A DNA stretch of 64,000 nucleotides from Chitinophaga filiformis (GTDB taxonomy: Bacteria; Bacteroidota; Bacteroidia; Chitinophagales; Chitinophagaceae). The notes below the pieces were generated by a model. It worked only from the letters and a program-made list of their open reading frames with translations. It did not search any database and was not told where the DNA came from. A program made the position numbers and the translations under genes. Where the stretch lies: assembly GCF_023100805.1 (NCBI RefSeq), contig NZ_CP095855.1, positions 930,001-994,000 on the forward strand. The letters run 5' to 3'. Below are positions 8,237 to 15,351 of this stretch, piece by piece (within the stretch, counting starts at the first letter, position 1; each line of letters starts with the position of its first letter).

Positions 8237-9370
8237 ATGTCAAAACTTCCTAACGTAGGCACCACCATCTTCTCCATCATGTCTGCGCTTGCTGCGCAAC
8301 ACAAAGCCATCAATCTTTCGCAGGGATTCCCCGACTTTGATTGTGATGACCTGCTGAAAAAGCTGGTAACTGAAGCGATGGAAGATGGATATAATCAGTA
8401 TGCTCCCATGCCGGGTATTATGCCGCTGAGGGAAGTGATCGCCCAGAAGATCGAAAACCTGTACGGCCAGCAGGTAAACCCGGATACAGAGATCACCATC
8501 ACGCCTGGCGGCACATATGCGATCTTTACCGCGATTGCTACGTGTATTGGTCCCGGTGACGAGGTCATTATATTTGAACCGGCTTACGACAGCTATATCC
8601 CTAATGTACGCGTAAATGGAGGCGTGCCGGTAATGATCCCCCTGTCTTATCCCGATTATAGCATTGACTGGAACCTGGTACGGAGTAAGATCACGCCACG
8701 TACAAAGATGATCATGATCAATACCCCGCACAATCCTACTGCCAGTATTATTAGCCGGGAAGACCTTGAAGAGCTGCAAAAGATCGTGACTGAGCATAAG
8801 CTGCTTGTCTTATCTGACGAAGTATATGAGCACCTGATCTATGATGGGGAAGCTCATCTCAGCATACTTCGCTACCCCGAATTGCTGCGGAATAGTTTTG
8901 TAACCTTCTCCTTCGGAAAGGTTTTCCATAACACCGGCTGGAAAATGGGCTATTGTGTGGCCCCAGCACATCTTATGGCAGAATACCGGAAAGTACATCA
9001 ATACCTGTGTTTTTCTGTGAACACCCCCATGCAGTACGGACTTTCCCGCTATCTGCAAACGCCGGAACATTATCTTTCCCTGCCGGGTTTCTACCAGCAG
9101 AAACGGGACTATTTCCTGGAACTGATGAAGGATACGCGTTTTACACCACTCCACTCAAAAGGCAGCTATTTCCAGCTGATGCGCTATGATCGTATTTCCA
9201 ATGAAGGAGATAAGGATTTTGCCACCCGTATTACAAAGGAATTCGGCGTGGCCAGTATTCCCGTATCGGCATTTTATGAAAACGGAAAGGATGATCATGT
9301 GCTGCGTTTCTGCTTTGCCAAGAAGAAGGAAACACTGGAACAGGCGGCAGAAAGGCTCAGAAAGATATAG
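8237..9370 (+). CDS. Pyridoxal-phosphate aminotransferase, methionine aminotransferase (YbdL) type
   Basis: Transfers the amino group of methionine or aromatic amino acids to a 2-oxo acid. The 377-residue class I/II aminotransferase begins SKLPNVGTTIFSIMSAL and LSQGFPDF, which aligns with the N-terminus of E. coli YbdL, so the ATG at 8237 is well supported. Other blocks seen: NQYAPMPG, NTPHNPT, SDEVYEHL and the PLP-lysine motif SFGKVFHNTGWK. Its start codon directly follows a terminator T-tract, leaving no room for a ribosome binding site if transcription began upstream. A bidirectional hairpin separates it from the convergent carbonic anhydrase gene. Confidence 0.92.
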   Translation: MSKLPNVGTTIFSIMSALAAQHKAINLSQGFPDFDCDDLLKKLVTEAMEDGYNQYAPMPGIMPLREVIAQKIENLYGQQVNPDTEITITPGGTYAIFTAIATCIGPGDEVIIFEPAYDSYIPNVRVNGGVPVMIPLSYPDYSIDWNLVRSKITPRTKMIMINTPHNPTASIISREDLEELQKIVTEHKLLVLSDEVYEHLIYDGEAHLSILRYPELLRNSFVTFSFGKVFHNTGWKMGYCVAPAHLMAEYRKVHQYLCFSVNTPMQYGLSRYLQTPEHYLSLPGFYQQKRDYFLELMKDTRFTPLHSKGSYFQLMRYDRISNEGDKDFATRITKEFGVASIPVSAFYENGKDDHVLRFCFAKKKETLEQAAERLRKI

Positions 9371-9384
9371 CCTGGCATAAAGAA

Positions 9385-9414
9385 AAAAGCCACTCCTGAA
9401 GAGGAGCGGCTTTT
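9385..9414. terminator. Bidirectional terminator between convergent genes
   Basis: AAAAGCC-ACTCCT pairs with AGGAG-CGGCTTTT around GAAG. A-rich and T-rich flanks on either side let it serve both the aminotransferase (+) and carbonic anhydrase (-). Confidence 0.8.
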
Positions 9415-9460
9415 CCTTTGTATATGACTACAAGCATGGCTTGTCAACAGTTGTAGGTCC

Positions 9461-10141
9461 TTAGGCCAATACTGCCTCAGGAACCTCTTTGAGCGCCTCA
9501 CTACCTATCACCAGGGTGTCTTCATGGAAGGTTACCACACCTGTTTCTACATTATACACAGCGCCGATAATGCCGATCTCTCCGTTCAGGATCATTTCAC
9601 GCAGAATATGGCTCTGCTCCATGATAGCCTGTACGGAACGCTTTGTATGAATGTCTGTCACTGCGTCAACAAATTCAGGATTTGCAGACGTTCTGTTTTC
9701 TTTGATCGTCTTTTCCGCATACACCGCCGGGGTGATCTTACCCAGCAATCCGGTCAGGTTACCCATTTCCACCTTATCGCAGGCGCCCTTGATAGCACCA
9801 CATTTTGTATGGCCCAGCACAACAATAAATTTCGAGCCGGCGACCTTACAGGCATATTCCAGACTGCCCAATACGTTCTCGGAGATCACGGCACCAGCCA
9901 GACGGATGCTGAAGATGTCTCCCAGTCCCTGGTCAAAAATGAGCTCTGCAGAGGTACGGGAGTCCATACAGCTTACGATAGCCGCCATTGGCCACTGGCC
10001 GTCGCGGGTCTCATTTACCTGCTCCAGCAGGTTGCGGTGTAGTCTCAGGTTGTCTACAAAGCGTTCATTGCCTTTTCTGAGAAGTTCATAAGCCTGTGCC
10101 GGAGTAATATTTGCCTGGGATGCTTTATTTAATGTTTTCAT
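9461..10141 (-). CDS. Beta-class carbonic anhydrase
   Basis: Interconverts carbon dioxide and bicarbonate. From the ATG at 10141 the protein has 226 residues; the TTG three codons earlier is a less likely start. The zinc ligands are visible as Cys58-Met-Asp60-Ser-Arg62 and His111-Thr-Lys-Cys114-Gly, with the Asp/Arg dyad of the beta class. No signal peptide is seen, so it is cytoplasmic. It lies 52 bases downstream of a SulP transporter on the same strand; SulP plus carbonic anhydrase pairs are a recurrent arrangement suggesting bicarbonate import coupled to hydration balance. Confidence 0.95.
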   Translation of the reverse strand: MKTLNKASQANITPAQAYELLRKGNERFVDNLRLHRNLLEQVNETRDGQWPMAAIVSCMDSRTSAELIFDQGLGDIFSIRLAGAVISENVLGSLEYACKVAGSKFIVVLGHTKCGAIKGACDKVEMGNLTGLLGKITPAVYAEKTIKENRTSANPEFVDAVTDIHTKRSVQAIMEQSHILREMILNGEIGIIGAVYNVETGVVTFHEDTLVIGSEALKEVPEAVLA

Positions 10142-10193
10142 TTTTTTCAACTTTTACTGTTTTAAGAATTAGTTCTTTCTTTCCGCAACTATT

Positions 10194-11840
10194 TTAGTTC
10201 AGTTGCAGCTCTTTCAATAATTGTTCATGATTACCGGTTATGGTATGAACATGACCACTGGCGATCTTTTCCTGGTGCTCAGGAGAAATGTTTTCCGTAT
10301 TTGGAAGTTTGTATTCATCCCTGAACCCGGTGAGGATTACAGTAATGTTCTTCTGAGCGGCCTTTACATCTTTGAACTCACGGATAGTTTCCAGTACATC
10401 AAAGTCTATATAGGTGGTCTTGCTCGCGTCTATCACTACTGTGGAGTTTTCCGGCATATGATCCAGCGTCAGCAGGATGCTTGCCTTATTCAGGAAGGAC
10501 ACTTCCTGGGCCAGTTCCAGGATGATGCTGTCGCCGCTCCTGTATTTTTCCTTACGGAAGAAGTATGAGCTGCGGATATTACCGCGTAAGATGGCGATCA
10601 CGCTAACTGCCATACCAAGGGCAATACCGATCAGCAGGTCTGTAAATACGATGGCCACTACTGTTACCAGGAATGGAACCCACTGGTATTTACCATTCTT
10701 GAACATCTCTTTAAAGATGGAGATCTTACACAGCTTGTAACCGGTTACCAGCAGTACAGCGGCCAGGGTAGCCAGCGGGATCTTATTTAACAGGGACGGT
10801 ATAAGTGCAGTACACACCAGCAACAGGGAGCCGTGTACAATAGTGGAAAGCCTGGTACGGGCGCCGGAATTAATATTCGCAGAAGAGCGCACGATCACGG
10901 AAGTGATAGGCAAACCACCCAGCAAACCGCTGACGATGTTACCGATACCCTGCGCCTTCAGTTCCCTGTTGGGGGAAGAGTACCTTTTCAGCGGGTCCAG
11001 TTTATCGGTCGCCTCCAGGTTCAGCAGCGTTTCTATAGAAGCTACAATTGCGATAGTAGCCCCAACGATCCATACATCCTTGTTGGTAATGGCGCTGAAA
11101 TCAGGCATGTTGAATTGCCCGATGAAGGAGCCGAAGTCCTGTGCCACCGGCAGATTTACCAGGTGACTGGGAGCAACTGCCAGGACGCTGCCGGTTGCTA
11201 TAAAGAGCGCATTCAGACCCACGCCTACCAGTACCGCTACCAGTGGTGCAGGAATCACCCCCAGTTTCGGGATCTTGTTCCAATAAAGGATGATCAGTAT
11301 GGATACCAGGGTAATTAATGTAGCTCCGAGGTGAATATGGTTCAGCGTGGAGAGCAGCGCGGTAAAGCTGTTGTCTCCATCTAGCTGGATAAAGGCGAAA
11401 TCTCCCTCAGAATCGGCATCATATCCGAATGCATGCGGCAGCTGTTTCAGTATAATGATAATACCGATAGCCGTCAGCATGCCTTTGATAACGTTGGACG
11501 GGAAATAGTTCGCGACAACACCGGCCTTCAGCAGTCCGAGTATCAGCTGCATGATACCTCCGATAACAACGGCCAGCAGGAAGACGTCAAATACGCCAAA
11601 CTTGGTTATAGCGGTAAGTACTACAGCCGTAAGACCGGCTGCAGGGCCGCTTACGCTCAGTTGAGAACCGCTCAGTGACCCTACCACCAGGCCACCCACT
11701 ATACCTGCAATCATTCCGGCAAATAAAGGAGCTCCAGAAGCCAGGGCAATACCCAGGCAAAGAGGTACCGCGATCAGAAATACAACAAGACCGGCGGAGA
11801 AGTCACCTTTCACGTTGGAAAATATAGATTGCCTGCTCAT
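10194..11840 (-). CDS. SulP family anion (probably bicarbonate) transporter with STAS domain
   Basis: An inner-membrane SLC26/SulP permease of 548 residues. The N-terminal about 420 residues are strongly hydrophobic with the SulP signature region (LVVFLIAVPLCLGIALASGAPLFAG, seen as successive pieces, and GSLSGSQLSVSGPAAGLT). The C-terminus from about 440 is a STAS domain (VVIDASKTTYIDFDVLE). The substrate cannot be read from sequence; bicarbonate is inferred from the carbonic anhydrase gene that follows in the same operon. Sulfate or other anions remain possible. A 13-bp palindrome lies 18 bases upstream of the ATG. Confidence 0.93.
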   Translation of the reverse strand: MSRQSIFSNVKGDFSAGLVVFLIAVPLCLGIALASGAPLFAGMIAGIVGGLVVGSLSGSQLSVSGPAAGLTAVVLTAITKFGVFDVFLLAVVIGGIMQLILGLLKAGVVANYFPSNVIKGMLTAIGIIIILKQLPHAFGYDADSEGDFAFIQLDGDNSFTALLSTLNHIHLGATLITLVSILIILYWNKIPKLGVIPAPLVAVLVGVGLNALFIATGSVLAVAPSHLVNLPVAQDFGSFIGQFNMPDFSAITNKDVWIVGATIAIVASIETLLNLEATDKLDPLKRYSSPNRELKAQGIGNIVSGLLGGLPITSVIVRSSANINSGARTRLSTIVHGSLLLVCTALIPSLLNKIPLATLAAVLLVTGYKLCKISIFKEMFKNGKYQWVPFLVTVVAIVFTDLLIGIALGMAVSVIAILRGNIRSSYFFRKEKYRSGDSIILELAQEVSFLNKASILLTLDHMPENSTVVIDASKTTYIDFDVLETIREFKDVKAAQKNITVILTGFRDEYKLPNTENISPEHQEKIASGHVHTITGNHEQLLKELQLN

Positions 11841-11858
11841 AGTCAGAAGGATTTTAAA

Positions 11859-11871
11859 AACGCAATGCGTT
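11859..11871. promoter_or_regulatory. Perfect 13-bp palindrome upstream of the SulP gene
   Basis: AACGCA-A-TGCGTT is a perfect inverted repeat 18 bases before the SulP ATG (minus strand), in the 5' untranslated or promoter region. It could be an operator for a dimeric regulator. A weaker inverted pair (TATGCC/GGCATA) lies at about 11888-11909. Confidence 0.35.
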
Positions 11872-12050
11872 CAAACAGGGAATAAGTATGCCTATACTAC
11901 GTGGCATAGTTACGTTACTCCTGTTAAGTGAATGAATATTGATATTGGTAAACGCAGCGCAGTACGCGCAGAAAAGCAGCAGATTACAGTAGCGATATGC
12001 CGGAATAGCCTCTTACAGGCAATACCGCCATATGCTAAAGCACAATATTA

Positions 12051-12341
12051 TTAACAATTGGGTGGGGGACAGTGTATTTCGCGGGTAGGACCCTGGGGAA
12101 TTTCCGCAAAGAAGTTATAATGAAGACTTTTTATCAGCAATGAAGGTGCAAACTGGAGTGTGTTGTCGTTATGCAGGAACTTTAGTTCCTTACCCAGTTT
12201 TATGAGATCGCAGCAACCGCCATCTTCTACCGGATGTTCCTCCACGATCTGATTATTGAACAATAGTCTCCCCATCTCCTTGATTGGAAGGAGCTGTGTG
12301 CACATCAGTGCCAGGAGAAATATGCCAATGATTCTTTTCAT
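12051..12341 (-). CDS. Small secreted or membrane-anchored protein of unknown function
   Basis: From the ATG at 12341 the protein has 96 residues (the longer frame would need a TTG). It opens with MKRIIGIFLLALMCTQLLP, a plausible signal peptide or anchor, then has a pair of cysteines in GGCCDL and ends in a cysteine/proline-rich HCPPPNC. I do not recognise a family with certainty; similar short proteins accompany metal-efflux genes in Bacteroidota, but no such genes are seen here. Its own promoter is not evident. Cysteine pairs suggest metal or disulfide binding, which is inference. Confidence 0.55.
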   Translation of the reverse strand: MKRIIGIFLLALMCTQLLPIKEMGRLLFNNQIVEEHPVEDGGCCDLIKLGKELKFLHNDNTLQFAPSLLIKSLHYNFFAEIPQGPTREIHCPPPNC

Positions 12342-12905
12342 CGTTCCGTACAAAAATAGCTAAGCCAATGTCGACTTTGTAAATATACTATTTAAAAAAA
12401 TGTTAAATCCCCTTTTATGATGAATGGTGGCGGCCTGTAGCGCTGCAAATGGGCGTTGTCTGCTGATTGGCATGCCCCTTTCGCTCTCCCGGAGAAGAGA
12501 CCGCTTATAGTGAGATAAGTGTATAGATAGGCTTGAGTTCCTATATCTTAATGTCTCCACAATGTGATATAGACGTTATCTAAAGGGTACTTATATATCC
12601 CCTGGATATAGAGGTGCCGTTAAGATGACCTCTAAATGATCATAGAATAACGTAGTAGAAGCGAAGGTACACCGTATCTCAAGGCCTTCTTAATAATATA
12701 TCAGGGGAGATGCTGAGCAGAGAAGGTTAACCCTGCCCGTCGGAACGTTGCCTGGAATGCACCCGAAATACGTTCATACAAGTCTAATGCCACTCATCAC
12801 AAAAGGGAAAATTCAAAAAGGTAACTGAAAACACGTCCTAATGCCCTGCCATAGAGGGAATAGGTATAAAAGATGGTAATATCCTAAGCAAGTTATTTTG
12901 TTTTA
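12342..12905. other. Structured non-coding block, possible group II intron remnant
   Basis: No gene is seen over more than 550 bases. The stretch 12560-12900 contains nested inverted repeats (AGAGGT/ACCTCT at 12610-12633, CCTTCT/AGAAGG at 12685-12726, CCCT/AGGG near 12845-12858) and text such as AGTAGAAGCGAAGGTAC and GATGGTAATATCCTAAG that resembles, from memory, domain I of bacterial group II introns. No reverse-transcriptase frame and no domain V hairpin are visible, so if it is an intron it is only a 5' fragment. Confidence 0.35.
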
Positions 12906-12919
12906 TATGGTATTGTGTA

Positions 12920-12958
12920 TTGCATAGTAGTATAAAATGCCTATCTTTACATTGTAAA
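12920..12958 (+). promoter_or_regulatory. padR promoter with overlapping palindromic operator
   Basis: TTG at 12920-12922 and TATCTTTA at 12942-12949 (7 of 8 to TAnnTTTG) with a 19-base spacer form a Bacteroidota-type promoter. A perfect 13-bp palindrome TTTACA-T-TGTAAA (12946-12958), extendable to an imperfect 19-bp repeat, overlaps the -7 element. A repressor bound there would block the polymerase, so autoregulation by PadR is the natural reading. PadR sites of the ATGT/ACAT type resemble it. Confidence 0.6.
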
Positions 12959-13017
12959 TATCAAAAACCACCATTAGAAATGTATAGGTATCATTTTATT
13001 CATAAAGCTCACTTGCC

Positions 13018-13344
13018 ATGAATATAGATAACACACAGTCACAGATGAGAAAAGGGGTGCTGGAATTCTGCATTCTCTCAGTCATCAAGCAAGGAGAAGC
13101 TTATCCTTCAGACATTATAGAAAAAATGAAAGAAGCAAAGCTGGACATCCTGGAGGGCACCCTTTACCCGCTACTTACCCGACTTAAAAATGCGGAATTG
13201 CTTTCTTACCGATGGGTTGAAAGCAGCTCAGGGCCGCCGAGAAAGTATTTTTCCATGACCGAAAAAGGAGAATTATTCTACAAGGAACTGGAAGCAACCT
13301 GGAACGAGCTGGCGAACGCGGTCACACAGCTCACAAGTAAATAA
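13018..13344 (+). CDS. PadR family transcriptional regulator
   Basis: A 108-residue winged-helix protein of the short PadR-s2 class. Seen: MRKGVLEFCILSVIK, GEAYPSDIIEKM, EGTLYPLLTRLKNAELL and GPPRKYFSMTEKG, the typical PadR helix-turn-helix and wing, then a short dimerisation helix. PadR proteins usually repress their own operon and a neighbouring membrane-stress or efflux gene. Here the partner is the PspC-domain gene 47 bases downstream; the pair is common in Bacteroidota. A palindrome over the promoter supports autoregulation. The inducing signal is unknown. Confidence 0.93.
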   Translation: MNIDNTQSQMRKGVLEFCILSVIKQGEAYPSDIIEKMKEAKLDILEGTLYPLLTRLKNAELLSYRWVESSSGPPRKYFSMTEKGELFYKELEATWNELANAVTQLTSK

Positions 13345-13391
13345 CAAAAAGTACCATCCAAATAAACCAAAACCTAAAATAGAGACTCGAA

Positions 13392-15170
13392 ATGAAAAAG
13401 ATTATCAACATAAACCTGGCAGGCCGCCTTATCGCTATAGAAGATAGCGCTTATGAGATATTGCGGCAATACCTGGATAGTCTGGCGCGGTACTTCGCCC
13501 GCGAAGAGGGTGGGGATGAGATTGTGAGTGATATTGAGAGCCGCATAGCCGAACTGTTCCTGAACAAGCTTAAAACAACGCATTGTATTACAGATGAGGA
13601 CGTACAGTCTGTAAAAGCGGCCATGGGAACGCCTGAGCAGTTTGACGACGCAGGAGAAACCAGCCAGCAGCAACCGGCAAATGACCCGGTATACGATAGC
13701 ATACGTCCCCGTAAAAGGTTATATCGCGACCCCGACAGTAAAGTACTGGGCGGTGTGTGCGGTGGCCTGGGCGCTTACCTGAACGTAGATCCGGTAGTTT
13801 TCCGTATCATATTTGCCCTCCTGGCCATCGGTGGCTTCGGTTCCGGCATCCTGGTATATTTCATCCTCTGGGTAGTAACTCCTGAAGCCAACACTGCAGC
13901 TGAAAAGCTGCAGATGCGCGGGGAGAAGGTAGATGTGAATAACATCAGGGCTACCGTACAGGACGAGTTGAACGCGGCAAAAGGTCATCTGAAGAACTTC
14001 GGAAATGACATGAAAAATTTTTCCCAGGGCCGCGGAAGACAATTTGGAAGTGATATAGAAAGGATCTTTCGTAACCTCTTTGAAGGTTTAGGAAGAGTCC
14101 TGCTGTTACTGACCAAGGGATTCTTTTATTTTCTTGCGGTAGTGATCCTCCTGGCGCTGATCGGTGTCGGAATTGCTATCACCGCATCTTCTGCGGCCCT
14201 CTTCCCACTTAAGAACCTGATTCTGGCTGGTCCCTTACAGAACCTGCTGCTCTGGGTGTCCATTTTCTTCCTGATCGGTATTCCTATCGTGGCGCTGATC
14301 ATATTCTTTGTACGTAAAGCAACCGGCATAAAAGAGGCTAACCGCTATGTGGGGTACACCCTCAGCCTGCTCTGGTTTGCCGGATTGATCTCCGCTATCG
14401 TATTGATAGTTTCTGTAATAAAAGACTTCCGCACCGGCAACACTCCTATAAAAGAAAAATTTGCACTCGTGCAACCTTCTGGTGGAAAGTTAGTCATTAA
14501 ACAGGCGGATGATTTTACCGGCATCGACGAGATAGAGTTTTTCGATGATATTTTACGCGTAGCCGAAGACACCGTCATCATCAATACGGCCAGGATAAAA
14601 GTGGAAAAGAGCGACACAGACAGTTTCGAAGTGTATGTTGAGCGCTACTCCCGTGGCAGAAGAGTGTCTCAGGCAAGAGAACTGGCAAGGGAAATACAAT
14701 ACCAGATCGTTCAGAAGGATTCCATTCTGTATGTACCCAGTGGAATATCCATCCCTACCGATTCAAAATTCAGAGGACAACATGTGAGAGTTATCGTGAA
14801 AGTGCCAGCCAATAAACATATAGTGATGGACAAAAGCCTGAACTATTATAATAATCACTGGGACAATGACGACGACTGGGATGAGTGGGGACATTACCGC
14901 GAAAGAGGCCAGGTGGAGTTTAAAATGAATGATAATGGCCTCCCTGAAGATCTTAACCAGGAGCATCATAACGATTCCAACAATGACGGCACCCCTGAAA
15001 ACAAGGTGGATTCCCTGGAAAAGAACTACCGCTACAAGGGAGGAAAACAGGAAAATAAAACACCTGTAGAAGACAGCGGCTCAGACAAAACCCCGGCGGC
15101 AGCGCATAGTGAAGTTGCCCTGGACGGGATGAGCGTGATCGCCTACAGTTTTTATAAACTGATTAAGTGA
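13392..15170 (+). CDS. PspC-domain membrane protein with HAAS-like N-terminus
   Basis: A 592-residue envelope-stress-type protein. The first about 90 residues (IININLAGRLIAIEDSAYEI, then VSDIESRIAELF and VQSVKAAMGTPEQFD) form the small helical HAAS-like module often fused to PspC. The PspC domain follows at about 105-165 (DPDSKVLGGVCGGLGAYLN; FILWVVTPEA). Further membrane segments lie at about 230-260, 275-305 and 320-345. The C-terminal about 240 residues are polar and probably outside the membrane, with an acidic low-complexity tract near 480-500 (NNHWDNDDDWDEW). It is probably repressed by the PadR encoded just upstream. In E. coli PspC senses inner-membrane damage; that role here is inferred from the domain. 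Confidence 0.9.
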   Translation: MKKIININLAGRLIAIEDSAYEILRQYLDSLARYFAREEGGDEIVSDIESRIAELFLNKLKTTHCITDEDVQSVKAAMGTPEQFDDAGETSQQQPANDPVYDSIRPRKRLYRDPDSKVLGGVCGGLGAYLNVDPVVFRIIFALLAIGGFGSGILVYFILWVVTPEANTAAEKLQMRGEKVDVNNIRATVQDELNAAKGHLKNFGNDMKNFSQGRGRQFGSDIERIFRNLFEGLGRVLLLLTKGFFYFLAVVILLALIGVGIAITASSAALFPLKNLILAGPLQNLLLWVSIFFLIGIPIVALIIFFVRKATGIKEANRYVGYTLSLLWFAGLISAIVLIVSVIKDFRTGNTPIKEKFALVQPSGGKLVIKQADDFTGIDEIEFFDDILRVAEDTVIINTARIKVEKSDTDSFEVYVERYSRGRRVSQARELAREIQYQIVQKDSILYVPSGISIPTDSKFRGQHVRVIVKVPANKHIVMDKSLNYYNNHWDNDDDWDEWGHYRERGQVEFKMNDNGLPEDLNQEHHNDSNNDGTPENKVDSLEKNYRYKGGKQENKTPVEDSGSDKTPAAAHSEVALDGMSVIAYSFYKLIK

Positions 15171-15233
15171 TGGGATTGTGAATCTGGAGAAAAACTTTGT
15201 CATCACAATAAGTTCAATAGTTAAAGAAACATT

Positions 15234-15259
15234 ACCACGGTTTTTACCGTGGTTTTTTT
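15234..15259 (+). terminator. Terminator of the padR-pspC operon
   Basis: ACCACGGT pairs perfectly with ACCGTGGT around a four-T loop and is followed by seven Ts. Confidence 0.9.
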
Positions 15260-15351
15260 ATGTCCCATCTTTTTTCCCGATCCGACACCGGCCCTGCCGT
15301 ATTAATTCATAGTTTTGCTTTTTTAATCGTTTATCAGGACAAGGCTAAGGA

